Shown: positions 1 to 6,601, counted from the first letter of the stretch. The stretch: DNA of 16,035 nucleotides from Fimbriimonadales bacterium (GCA_026416655.1 JAOAES010000007.1:1-16035); one strand, 5' to 3'. The notes: generated by a model not told the origin, from the sequence alone. Made by a program: numbers and translations.

Positions 1-1149
1 GTTGTTTTCGAGGGCTTGGCGCAGCTGCTGATTGCTGAGGCTGGGCACACGCGACCAGATAAGCGCGGCGGCGCCCGCCACGTGGGGGCACGCCATCGAA
101 GTGCCACTCCAGCTCTCATAGCCGCCGCCCGGCACGGTGGAAAGTATCGCCTGTCCCGGCGCAGCGATATCGACCCACGCGCCGTATTGTGAGAAGGAAG
201 TTAGATAGTCGTTGGGGTCGGTGGCAGCGACCGCGACCACATTCTCGTAGGAGGCGGGATAGAACGGCGCGTTGCTGCCGTTGTTCCCTGCCGCCGCCAC
301 CACCAGACAGCCCCGATTCCATGCATAGTTCACGGCGTCGTACAGCTGTTGCGTGCCCGTCACGCCGCCAAGGCTCAGACTGATGATGTGCGCTCCGTTA
401 TCCGCTGCCCAGATGATCCCCCGTACAGTATCGGCGAATGTGCCGTAGCCTTGATCGTTCAGCACCTTCACAGGCATCAGTTGTACGGCGGTATGCACAC
501 TGGCGAGGTTGGCGTTCCATGCCGCCACGCCCGCGATGCCTGTGCCGTTGTTGGTATGCGCCGCCGCGATGCCTGCGCAGTGGGTGCCATGCCCATGCAC
601 ATCGTGAGCGTTGGTGGTGTTGGAAATCGCGTTGTAGCCGTAAATCGCACCGTTATTGTGGCGGCGCATTTTTTGGGTCAGGTCAGGATGCGTGGCGTCA
701 ATCCCTGTGTCCACAATCGCGATATAGACTGTGCGCTGGGGCTGCCAGTTTGCCCACGCCTGAGTCGCCTGAATCTTTGCCAGTCCCCACTGCTGCGCAA
801 AGAGGGGGTCGTTCGGAGCGTTGCAGGTGAAAGCGAGGTAGTTGCGTTCCACATAGCGCACACCCGGCAGGGATTGCAGAAACTCCCGCACGCTGTCGGG
901 GTTCAGCTCCGCATCGACTCGCACCACGCCCGCAAGCAAAGGCGTCTGCAGGTCGCGCAGGTTCCCTACCCACAGCATCGCTTGCTGCGCCAGCGCGGTC
1001 GGCGCGTTCGGCTCCAGCCCCACCACCAGCTCGTTTGCCACATAATACGCGCCGCGCTCCGCATCGTAGGCGATGGGCGCGACGGGAGCCCCCTGCGCCC
1101 ACGCGCTCACGCTCAAAATCAAGCAGACCAGCCCAATCCCGATTCGCAT
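1..1149 (-). CDS. Secreted subtilisin-like serine protease (peptidase S8), 5' part
   Basis: Secreted serine endopeptidase of the subtilisin (S8) clan; 383 N-terminal residues are visible and the C-terminus lies beyond the window edge. Residues 1-18 form a signal peptide with a hydrophobic core and an AWA|Q-type cleavage site. Residues about 25-105 look like an I9-type inhibitory propeptide (conserved-like GVRYVERN near residue 96). The catalytic domain shows the full triad: Asp147 in VDTGID, His187 in HGHGTHCAG and Ser351 in SGTSMACPHVAG, with oxyanion Asn289 in AAAGNN. The ATG start at 1149 is preceded by a strong AGGAGG (1155-1160) with 5 nt spacing. It is transcribed divergently from the coiled-coil ORF and miaA, with an operator-like palindrome in its predicted 5' UTR. 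The family and active state are well supported; the substrate is not inferable. Any C-terminal cell-surface or sorting domain would be outside the window. Confidence 0.95.
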   Translation of the reverse strand, partial: MRIGIGLVCLILSVSAWAQGAPVAPIAYDAERGAYYVANELVVGLEPNAPTALAQQAMLWVGNLRDLQTPLLAGVVRVDAELNPDSVREFLQSLPGVRYVERNYLAFTCNAPNDPLFAQQWGLAKIQATQAWANWQPQRTVYIAIVDTGIDATHPDLTQKMRRHNNGAIYGYNAISNTTNAHDVHGHGTHCAGIAAAHTNNGTGIAGVAAWNANLASVHTAVQLMPVKVLNDQGYGTFADTVRGIIWAADNGAHIISLSLGGVTGTQQLYDAVNYAWNRGCLVVAAAGNNGSNAPFYPASYENVVAVAATDPNDYLTSFSQYGAWVDIAAPGQAILSTVPGGGYESWSGTSMACPHVAGAAALIWSRVPSLSNQQLRQALENN

Positions 1150-1183
1150 GGAAGCCTCCTGCGCGATTTTTCCTCAAAGGGGG

Positions 1184-1202
1184 CTTTACAGTGGCTGTAA
1201 AG
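1184..1202. promoter_or_regulatory. Perfect palindrome, candidate operator of the S8 protease gene
   Basis: CTTTACAG-TGG-CTGTAAAG: two exact 8-bp arms with a 3-bp spacer. It sits between the protease start codon and a -10-like TATACT on the minus strand, so it would overlap the start of that transcript. The AT-rich dyad form is typical of repressor sites. A small RNA hairpin is the alternative. No regulator is encoded nearby. Confidence 0.5.
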
Positions 1203-1210
1203 TTACGGGG

Positions 1211-1216
1211 AGTATA
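1211..1216 (-). promoter_or_regulatory. Possible -10 box of the S8 protease gene
   Basis: On the minus strand the sequence reads TTTTCTATACTCCCC; TATACT matches five of six positions of the -10 consensus. It lies about 61 nt upstream of the ATG, leaving a leader that includes the palindrome at 1184-1202 and the AGGAGG ribosome site. I see no convincing -35 box. Unlike most other promoters in this window it is not adjacent to the start codon. Confidence 0.35.
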
Positions 1217-1248
1217 GAAAACTGCAGGGACGGCTCGGCAAGGTAGGG

Positions 1249-1256
1249 GGTATAAT
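1249..1256 (+). promoter_or_regulatory. GGTATAAT promoter before coiled-coil ORF/miaA
   Basis: A perfect TATAAT with preceding GG, identical to the element before accB and meaB. It ends 8 nt before the TTG at 1265 and 161 nt before the GTG of miaA. No -35-like hexamer is found 16-18 bp upstream. It probably drives the coiled-coil ORF-miaA-hfq-dapF unit. Confidence 0.6.
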
Positions 1257-1264
1257 CCCACTAC

Positions 1265-1411
1265 TTGGAGTTGCGGGAGGCGTTGGAGCGGGCAGTGGAG
1301 CGCGAACGCCAGCGTGCGGAACAGGAACGACGCCTCCGCGAGCAGGTGCAAGCCGAGCTGGAACGCCTGAAACGCATCCTGCAAGAGCGCGGAATCAACC
1401 CGGAAGAGTAG
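1265..1411 (+). CDS. 48-codon coiled-coil ORF, resembles the C-terminal tail of Uma2-family proteins
   Basis: An open frame (bounded by TAA at 1253-1255 and TAG at 1409-1411) encoding a highly charged coiled coil, rich in Glu, Arg and Gln with regular Leu spacing, and ending in LQERGINPEE. By recall, this composition and ending resemble the C-terminal tail of Uma2/DUF820-type putative nucleases, whose tails end in similar Gly-Ile-(D/N)-Pro-Glu motifs. The Uma2 catalytic domain is absent, so it may be a remnant of a decayed Uma2 gene. The alternative is a genuine small protein: a TATAAT box lies 8 nt before the TTG, as in the leaderless arrangement seen elsewhere in the window. Internal TTG or GTG starts are also possible. 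It ends 6 nt before miaA, so it may simply be the miaA leader. Whether it is translated is unknown. Confidence 0.4.
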   Translation: MELREALERAVERERQRAEQERRLREQVQAELERLKRILQERGINPEE

Positions 1412-1417
1412 CCTACG

Positions 1418-2359
1418 GTGCAATCGCTCATCGTCATTCTCGGTCCCACTGCTACGGGCAAGACCGATGTGGGCATGCTCTTGGCGGAGCGGTGGAACGG
1501 CGAGATTATCTCCGCCGACTCCAGCGCGGTTTATCGAGGTCTGGACATCGGCTCGGCGAAGCCCAGCCTCGAAGAGCAACAGCGTGTGCGCTTCCACCTC
1601 ATCGATGTCGCCGACCCGGACGAGGTGTTCACCGCTGCGAAGTTTCGCGACCTTGCCCTGCAGGCGATTGGGGATATCCAATCGCGTGGCAAGCGTGTGC
1701 TGGTGGTAGGGGGCACGGGGCTATATATCCGTGTCTTACTGCACGGGTTCAGCCTCGCGCCGCCGCCTGCCGATCCTGAGGTGCGGGCGCGCTGGCGAGC
1801 CGAACTGGAGCGCGTCGGCGCACCTGCCCTGCACGAACGCTTGAAACAGATTGACCCTGTCGCCGCCGCGCGGATTCATCCCAACGACGCTGTGCGCATC
1901 ACGCGCGCCCTCGAAGTGTACGAGATGACGGGAGTCCCCATTAGCCAGTGGCAACAGCACGCCCAGACCGAGCTGCCCGCGCTCAAGTTCGGGCTGACGA
2001 TGCCGCGCGAACTGCTCTATCAACGCATCGAGCAGCGTGTGGACAAGATGATTGCGATGGGCATGCTGCAGGAAGTTCAGAATCTGCTTCGAAAGGGGTA
2101 TAATCCTGAGCAGCCTGCTCTGAAGGGATTAGGCTACCGCCACCTAATCGGGTATATTCAGGGGCGCGTCGGCTGGGACGAGGCGGTGCGGCTCTGGAAA
2201 CGCGATACGCGGCGGTTCGCAAAGCGTCAAATGACCTGGTTCCGCAAAGAGCCGGGCGTTCAGTGGGTCGACGCAAGTCAAGGGAGTGAAAAAACCGCTG
2301 AGCTGATTAACACACTGCTGATGGAGCAGGGAGGGTTTAACGATGCCGAAGTCGATTAA
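1418..2359 (+). CDS. miaA: tRNA dimethylallyltransferase MiaA
   Basis: Transfers a dimethylallyl group to N6 of A37 in tRNAs that read UNN codons, the first step toward ms2i6A. The 313-residue length is normal. The P-loop GPTATGKT spans residues 9-16, the substrate motif DSSAVYRGLDIGSAKP begins at residue 34, VGGTGLY follows, then the tRNA-contacting segment with DPVAAARIHPNDAVRITRALEVY, and the C-terminal GLGYRH and KRQMTWFR motifs. GTG at 1418 is the natural start because it places the P-loop at the usual position; an AGAG-like ribosome site lies upstream. The stop codon is 17 bp inside hfq, the widely conserved miaA-hfq pairing, which suggests translational coupling. No truncation or missing motif is apparent. 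Confidence 0.96.
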   Translation: MQSLIVILGPTATGKTDVGMLLAERWNGEIISADSSAVYRGLDIGSAKPSLEEQQRVRFHLIDVADPDEVFTAAKFRDLALQAIGDIQSRGKRVLVVGGTGLYIRVLLHGFSLAPPPADPEVRARWRAELERVGAPALHERLKQIDPVAAARIHPNDAVRITRALEVYEMTGVPISQWQQHAQTELPALKFGLTMPRELLYQRIEQRVDKMIAMGMLQEVQNLLRKGYNPEQPALKGLGYRHLIGYIQGRVGWDEAVRLWKRDTRRFAKRQMTWFRKEPGVQWVDASQGSEKTAELINTLLMEQGGFNDAEVD

Positions 2360-2609
2360 TCTGCAGGATATGTTTTTGAATCAGGTGCGCAAGGAAGGGA
2401 TCGGCGTCACGATCTACCTGAGTGGCGGGCTTCAACTGCGCGGCACGGTGCGCGGCTTCGATGCGTTCACCGTGTTGCTGGAAAGCCCGGGTAAGCCCGT
2501 CCAACTGGTCTACAAGCACGCCATCACCTCGATTGTGCCCTCGCGCCCGGTGCCTGGTTATGGTCCCTCAGGACGCCAATCCCAGCAGGAGCAGGACTTC
2601 GAAGAGTAG
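2343..2609 (+). CDS. hfq: RNA chaperone Hfq
   Basis: Hexameric Sm-like RNA chaperone that pairs small RNAs with mRNAs. The 88 residues contain the N-terminal NLQDMFLN helix (Gln8), the Sm1 strand region with GFDAFTVLL (Asp40), and the Sm2 signature YKHAITSIVPS at residues 57-67. Rim residues are Arg16-Lys17 where E. coli has an Arg-rich patch. A short Gln/Glu-rich tail follows residue 70. The ATG at 2343 has GGAGGG at 2330-2335. It overlaps miaA by 17 bp, and its tail codons also lie over the proposed start of dapF. Neighbours are typical (miaA upstream). Confidence 0.96.
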   Translation: MPKSINLQDMFLNQVRKEGIGVTIYLSGGLQLRGTVRGFDAFTVLLESPGKPVQLVYKHAITSIVPSRPVPGYGPSGRQSQQEQDFEE

Positions 2610-3420
2610 TTCGCTCCGCTTTTTCAAGTTGCAGGGCGCGGGCAACGATTTTGTGCTGCTGGATACGATGCAGCAGCCGTTGCCCACAGAGGATACGGCG
2701 ACGCTGGCGCGCCGCCTGTGCGACCGTAGGTTCGGCGTCGGAGCGGACGGTCTCCTGCTGGTAGAGCCTTCTTCAGTCGCCGACTATCGCATGCGGATTC
2801 TGAACGCTGACGGCTCGGAAGCCCCCATGTGTGGCAACGGCATCCGCTGCTTCGCCCGCTATCTCTGGGCATGCTATCCCGCGCACAGCGATTGCCTCGC
2901 GATTGAAACGGGTGCGGGAATACGGCGTGTCTACCGGGCAGAGGGAGAACTGCTGACGGTGGAGATGGGAAGCCCTCACCCCCTGCCTCTCTCTCCCACG
3001 GCGTGGGCGAGGGGATCAGGGGGTGAGGGCATACTCCATGCCCTCGCCGTCGAGACCGGCGCGCCGCACCTGGTGCTGTTTGTCGAGAATCTCGCTGAGT
3101 TTCCTTTGGAAACCGTTGGTCCTGACCTCGAACACCACCCCGACTTTCCCGACCGCGTGAATGTCTCAGTGGCGCAGGGGGAGCGTCCCGATTTTGCGCG
3201 AGCGCGCGTGTGGGAGCGCGGTGCGGGGGCGACGCTGGCGTGCGGCACAGGCGCGTGTGCGATTCTGGTCGCGGGCGTTCGGGCAGGAATGCTGGAGCGG
3301 CAGGCGACCGTACAGATGCCCGGCGGCGCGTTGCAGGTGGAATGGCGCGAGGACGATACTTTGTGGCTCACAGGCGACGCGGTGCTGGTGTTCGAGGGCG
3401 TGTGGCGAGATAGGCTCTGA
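2560..3420 (+). CDS. dapF: Diaminopimelate epimerase DapF, with in-frame palindromic repeat
   Basis: Converts LL- to meso-diaminopimelate for lysine and peptidoglycan synthesis using two catalytic cysteines. With the ATG at 2560 these are Cys91 (MCGNGIRCFARYL) and Cys228 (LACGTGACA). The canonical N-terminus FFKLQGAGNDFVLLD starts at residue 21, so this start adds about 17 residues. No ATG, GTG or TTG lies in frame between 2562 and the conserved core, making 2560 the best candidate, although it overlaps hfq by 50 bp and lacks a clear ribosome site. An AGGAGCAGGA stretch around 2587-2596 lies further downstream without a standard start after it. Residues about 138-157 are encoded by a 57-bp palindromic repeat placed between the two lobes, before GAPHLVLFV. 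The reading frame is intact, so the enzyme is probably functional. It is the last gene of the miaA unit. Confidence 0.93.
   Translation: MVPQDANPSRSRTSKSSSLRFFKLQGAGNDFVLLDTMQQPLPTEDTATLARRLCDRRFGVGADGLLLVEPSSVADYRMRILNADGSEAPMCGNGIRCFARYLWACYPAHSDCLAIETGAGIRRVYRAEGELLTVEMGSPHPLPLSPTAWARGSGGEGILHALAVETGAPHLVLFVENLAEFPLETVGPDLEHHPDFPDRVNVSVAQGERPDFARARVWERGAGATLACGTGACAILVAGVRAGMLERQATVQMPGGALQVEWREDDTLWLTGDAVLVFEGVWRDRL
2973..3029. repeat. Palindromic repeat element inserted in frame in dapF
   Basis: Perfect 13-bp terminal inverted arms, CCCTCACCCCCTG at 2973-2985 and its complement at 3017-3029. A second inner inverted pair, CCCACG/CGTGGG, flanks the centre near 3001. The total of 57 bp equals 19 codons and keeps the frame. 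The translation contains PHPLPLSP and ARGSGGEG, a peptide pattern I recall from dispersed CCCTCACCCC-type repeats annotated inside ORFs of many bacteria. No second copy is in this window. Confidence 0.8.
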
Positions 3421-3432
3421 GGACACCGGTCA

Positions 3433-3451
3433 TCGTCGCCCCTGCCGACGA
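3433..3451. terminator. Hairpin between convergent dapF and meaB
   Basis: TCGTCG (3433-3438) and CGACGA (3446-3451) form a 6-bp stem with a 7-nt loop, in the 35-bp gap between the stop codons of dapF (+) and meaB (-). There is no T-run on either side, so it would be a weak or Rho-assisted bidirectional terminator at best. Confidence 0.35.
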
Positions 3452-3455
3452 CACG

Positions 3456-4403
3456 TTAGCTCCCCATCCACGCTTTCAGCTTCGGGAACGGGTTCTCCGC
3501 GCCCTGCAGTACGGCTTCGAGCGTTGCTGCGCTGAACAGTTGCCGTGTGATACTCCGCGCCTGTTGCTCCAGAGCGTCGTGAATCAGCGATTGAAGTTCC
3601 CATTCCAGCTGTTGCAATCGGCGCGTGTGCCAGCCGCTCGACTGTTGCTGATACTGTTTATGCTCCTCGATGAACTCCACTAATTCATCGACGCCCTTGC
3701 CGTGGAGGGCTTCCGTAAGCGTGATGGGCGGGTTCCAGCCTTTGGGTTTGCCACCGAGTTCGAGCGCGTTGCGCAGGTCTAACCGCATGCGGGTCGCACC
3801 CTCGCGGTCCGCTTTGTTGATGACATAGATATCGGCGATTTCGATAATGCCCGCCTTCATCGCTTGAATCACATCGCCGGCTTCAGGGACAAGGGTCAGC
3901 ACGACGGTATCGGCGACGAATCGCACATCGACCTGCAGTTGTCCTGCGCCAACGGTTTCGATGAGCACGAGGTCGAAGCCCGCGGCTTCCAGCACGCGCA
4001 CAGCAGACGGCACGCCACGCGACAGCCCTCCGATACTGCCTCGGCTGGCGAGGCTGCGGATGTAGACGCCCTCCAGCGCGTCGTCGAAGCGGATCCTGTC
4101 GCCCAGAATCGCGCCCCCGCTGAACGGGCTGGTGGGATCGACTGCCAGCACGCCGACGCGATAGCCTTTCGCCTTGAGGCGCGGAATGAGCTGGTAGGTC
4201 ATCGTGCTTTTGCCCGCGCCCGGCGCGCCCGTGATCCCCAGTTTGAACGCGCGCCCCGTATGTGGAAACAGCTGTGCCAACAACTCCAGACGCTCCGGGG
4301 CGCGCGATTCGACCAGCGTAATCGCGCGGGCGATAGAGCGTACTTCCCCTTGCAGGACGCCCTGCACTAAAGCGTCGACGGAACGGTTCGAGACAGCGGG
4401 CAT
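3456..4403 (-). CDS. meaB: MeaB/ArgK-type P-loop GTPase, methylmalonyl-CoA mutase chaperone
   Basis: G3E-family GTPase that guards cobalamin loading and release for methylmalonyl-CoA mutase or related B12 mutases. The protein is 315 residues when started at the ATG 4403. Walker A GAPGAGKST is at 59-67, the metal-hook region VDPTSPFSGGAILGDRIR at 88-105, the switch motif ETVGAGQ at 149-155, and the base-specificity motif NKAD at 196-199; the C-terminal part is the dimerisation helix region. The usual GVGQSE after ETV is GAGQLQ here, a mild deviation. An upstream in-frame start at 4457 would add 18 residues of unconserved sequence, but a GGTATAAT box lies inside that extension, so 4403 is preferred. 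It follows ftsY on the same strand, but with its own promoter. No mutase gene is in the window, so the partner is not identified. Confidence 0.9.
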   Translation of the reverse strand: MPAVSNRSVDALVQGVLQGEVRSIARAITLVESRAPERLELLAQLFPHTGRAFKLGITGAPGAGKSTMTYQLIPRLKAKGYRVGVLAVDPTSPFSGGAILGDRIRFDDALEGVYIRSLASRGSIGGLSRGVPSAVRVLEAAGFDLVLIETVGAGQLQVDVRFVADTVVLTLVPEAGDVIQAMKAGIIEIADIYVINKADREGATRMRLDLRNALELGGKPKGWNPPITLTEALHGKGVDELVEFIEEHKQYQQQSSGWHTRRLQQLEWELQSLIHDALEQQARSITRQLFSAATLEAVLQGAENPFPKLKAWMGS

Positions 4404-4413
4404 AGATGCAGGG

Positions 4414-4421
4414 ATTATACC
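4414..4421 (-). promoter_or_regulatory. GGTATAAT promoter, leaderless-type, of meaB
   Basis: GGTATAAT on the minus strand ends 10 nt before the ATG at 4403, with no ribosome site in the intervening CCCTGCATCT. No -35 box is evident. The predicted start of transcription lies within about 4 nt of the start codon. Confidence 0.65.
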
Positions 4422-4453
4422 TCGCTCACTCTGCGAAACGCCTTCAAAACAGT

Positions 4454-5338
4454 TCACTCTGTCGTGAGTAAACTTTCCACGAAGGCATCAGGGTCGAACG
4501 GCGCCATCTGATGGGCTTTTTCGCCCAGCCCGACCAGTTTGATGGGAATGTTCAGCTCCTTGCGGATGGTCAGGATTGCGCCGCCGCGGCTGGTGCTGTC
4601 CAGCTTGGTGAGGATGACGCCTGTAATAGGCAGGGCGCGGGCAAACTCCTCCGCCTGGCGGATGGCGTTCTGCCCTGCGACGGCGTCCAGCACCAACAGC
4701 ACCTCGTCAGGAGCGCGCCCCAATGCCTTCTCGGAGACGCGATAGACCTTTTTCAGTTCTTCCATCAGGCGGGCATGCGTGTGCTGTCGCCCTGCTGTAT
4801 CGGCAAGCACATAGTCGATGCCGCGCGCCCGCGCCGCTTGAATCGCATCGAACACGACCGCCGACGGGTCCGCCCCCTCCTTGTGTTTCACGATGTCGCA
4901 GCCCAGGCGGTCTGCCCAGATTTGCAGCTGGTCGATTGCAGCGGCGCGGAAGGTGTCGCCCGCCGCCAGCAACACGCGCTTGCCCTGCTGCAGCAGCATG
5001 TGTCCCACCTTCGCGATGCTGGTCGTTTTGCCCACACCGTTGACGCCCACGAACAGGTAGACCGTCGGCGGCGTCGGGCTGACCGCAAGCGGCGCCGGCT
5101 CGCCCAGCCAACTCTTGAGCATCCCGCGCAGGCACGCACGCACATCCTCTTCTTCACGCAGTCGCTGCGCTTTCGCCTCCGCCCGCAGCGCGTCCAGCAA
5201 CTCCTGCACGGCGTTCACGTTCATATCAGCGGTAATCAGCGTCTCTTCCAGCTCTTCCAGCAACTCTTCGTCGACGCCACGCCGTGTGAAGACCTGCCCC
5301 ACTTTGTTCAGCCAGTCCTTGAAAATGCCCAGTCGCAC
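4454..5338 (-). CDS. ftsY: Signal recognition particle receptor FtsY
   Basis: SRP-type GTPase that docks ribosome-SRP complexes at the membrane. The 294 residues comprise a short N-terminal four-helix bundle (about 1-80) and the NG GTPase domain: G1 GVNGVGKTT at 98-106, DTFRAAA at 128-134, DTAGR at 180-184, TKLD at 244-247 and GLGE at 270-273. It lacks the long acidic A domain of E. coli FtsY and begins directly with an amphipathic GIFKDWLNKV helix, the likely membrane-targeting element. There is no M domain, which excludes Ffh. The start GTG at 5338 lies 6 nt after a GGTACAAT box. It is divergent from tyrS; meaB follows 50 bp downstream. Confidence 0.95.
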   Translation of the reverse strand: MRLGIFKDWLNKVGQVFTRRGVDEELLEELEETLITADMNVNAVQELLDALRAEAKAQRLREEEDVRACLRGMLKSWLGEPAPLAVSPTPPTVYLFVGVNGVGKTTSIAKVGHMLLQQGKRVLLAAGDTFRAAAIDQLQIWADRLGCDIVKHKEGADPSAVVFDAIQAARARGIDYVLADTAGRQHTHARLMEELKKVYRVSEKALGRAPDEVLLVLDAVAGQNAIRQAEEFARALPITGVILTKLDSTSRGGAILTIRKELNIPIKLVGLGEKAHQMAPFDPDAFVESLLTTE

Positions 5339-5344
5339 GGGGGA

Positions 5345-5352
5345 ATTGTACC
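5345..5352 (-). promoter_or_regulatory. GGTACAAT promoter, leaderless-type, of ftsY
   Basis: On the minus strand GGTACAAT is followed by TCCCCC and then the GTG start of ftsY, so only 6 nt separate the -10 box from the start codon. It forms one arm of an 8-bp inverted repeat with the tyrS box at 5370-5377. Confidence 0.65.
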
Positions 5353-5369
5353 TCGCGAATCGCTCGTCA

Positions 5370-5377
5370 GGTACAAT
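5370..5377 (+). promoter_or_regulatory. GGTACAAT promoter, leaderless-type, of tyrS
   Basis: GGTACAAT followed by 9 nt (AGCCCCCTG) and the ATG at 5387. It is the exact reverse complement of the ftsY box 17 bp away. There is no Shine-Dalgarno site and no recognisable -35 box; no T-box-like leader fits in this space, so tyrS is not T-box controlled here. Confidence 0.65.
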
Positions 5378-5386
5378 AGCCCCCTG

Positions 5387-6601
5387 ATGGAGGCGATCGA
5401 GAAACAGCTCGCGGCGCTACGGCGCGGCGCGGACGACATCATCACGGAAGCCGAACTGCAGACCAAGCTCGCGCGGGGCAAACCCCTGCGAGTAAAACTC
5501 GGCATCGACCCCACTGCGCCCGATGTGCATCTCGGCTGGGCAGTTGTGCTGCGCAAACTGCGCCAGTTTCAGGACTTCGGACACACCGCCTGCCTGATTG
5601 TGGGCGACTTTACCGCGATGATTGGCGACCCGACAGGCAAATCCAAAACCCGCCGCCAGCTCAGCCGCGAGGAAGTGATGGGTTATGTGGAACGCCTCAA
5701 GCCCCAGCTGTTTCGTATCTTAGACCCCGAACGCACAGAGGTCTACTACAACGCCGACTGGCTCGGCAAGATGAGCTTTGCGGAAGTGATTCAACTCGCC
5801 AGCAAGTACACCGTCGCGCGTATCTTGGAGCGGGAAGACTTCGCCAACCGCCTCGCGCAGAACCTGCCGCTGGGCATGCACGAGATTCTCTACCCGCTCT
5901 GTCAGGGCTACGATTCGGTAGCGATTGAGGCGGATGTGGAGCTGGGAGGCAGCGACCAGCGTTTCAACAATCTGGTAGGGCGCGACCTGCAGCGCGAGTT
6001 CGGGCAGGAGCCGCAGGTGGTGTTCCTGATGCCTCTGCTCATCGGGCTGGACGGCAAAGAGAAGATGAGCCAGTCGCTGGGCAACTACATCGGGATTAAC
6101 GAGCCGCCCGACCAGATGTTCGGCAAGGTGATGAGCCTGCCTGACGCGCTGATGACGCACTATTTCATCCTGTGTACCGATGTACCGCTGGAGGAGGTGC
6201 AGGCGTTAGAGCGCGACTGGCAGGAGGGGCGCGTCAACCCGCGCGATGTGAAGCGCAGGCTCGCCCGCGAGATTGTGAGCCTCTACCACTCGCGCGAAGC
6301 CGCCGACCACGCCGACGAGAACTTTATGCGCATCTTCTCACAAAGACAAGCTCCCACGGAAGCCCCCGAAGTGGCGATTCCTGCGAATCTCATTCGCGAG
6401 GACGGCACGGTGCTGCTGCCCGCGCTGATTGCGGGAATCGGCTACGCCGTCAGCAACTCGGAGGCGCGGCGGTTGATTCAGGGCGGCGGCGTGGAGTTAG
6501 ACGGCGAGCGCGTGAGCGACCCGAACGCCGTGTATCCCGCCGACGCGCTGCGGGGCAAACTGCTGCGCGTGGGGAAGCATAAATTCGCACGGCTGGGCTA
6601 A
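5387..6601 (+). CDS. tyrS: Tyrosyl-tRNA synthetase
   Basis: Class I aminoacyl-tRNA synthetase that charges tRNA-Tyr. The 404-residue protein has the HIGH-equivalent HLGW at 48-51, the tyrosine/ATP pocket segment GDFTAMIGDPTGKSKTR around 73-89, LGGSDQRFN at 187-194, the KMSQS loop at 226-230, and a C-terminal S4 RNA-binding domain at about 343-403 (SNSEARRLIQGGGVELDGERV). Length and motif spacing match the TyrZ-like bacterial subgroup. The frame is open far upstream, but the ATG 5387 is chosen for the conserved N-terminus and the adjacent -10 box. Its stop codon interlocks with that of the gene on the opposite strand. Confidence 0.96.
   Translation: MEAIEKQLAALRRGADDIITEAELQTKLARGKPLRVKLGIDPTAPDVHLGWAVVLRKLRQFQDFGHTACLIVGDFTAMIGDPTGKSKTRRQLSREEVMGYVERLKPQLFRILDPERTEVYYNADWLGKMSFAEVIQLASKYTVARILEREDFANRLAQNLPLGMHEILYPLCQGYDSVAIEADVELGGSDQRFNNLVGRDLQREFGQEPQVVFLMPLLIGLDGKEKMSQSLGNYIGINEPPDQMFGKVMSLPDALMTHYFILCTDVPLEEVQALERDWQEGRVNPRDVKRRLAREIVSLYHSREAADHADENFMRIFSQRQAPTEAPEVAIPANLIREDGTVLLPALIAGIGYAVSNSEARRLIQGGGVELDGERVSDPNAVYPADALRGKLLRVGKHKFARLG

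Noticed and set aside
1517..1540. MiaA DSSAVY instead of the common DSxQVY, thought to be a lost substrate residue
   Set aside because: E. coli MiaA, as I recall it, also has Ala at this place (DSALIY), so the change is normal variation.
2097..2104. GGTATAAT inside miaA, possible internal promoter for hfq-dapF
   Set aside because: It encodes part of the KGYNPEQ segment of MiaA and has no start codon within 6-12 nt in a plausible frame. Probably coincidental, although an internal promoter cannot be excluded.
4404..4457. Upstream start for meaB at 4457
   Set aside because: It would add 18 unconserved residues and overlap ftsY; the GGTATAAT box lies within this extension.
4454..5338. SRP54/Ffh instead of FtsY
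   Set aside because: The protein ends right after the G domain (294 residues) with no methionine-rich M domain, and it starts with a GIFKDWL-type amphipathic helix typical of FtsY.
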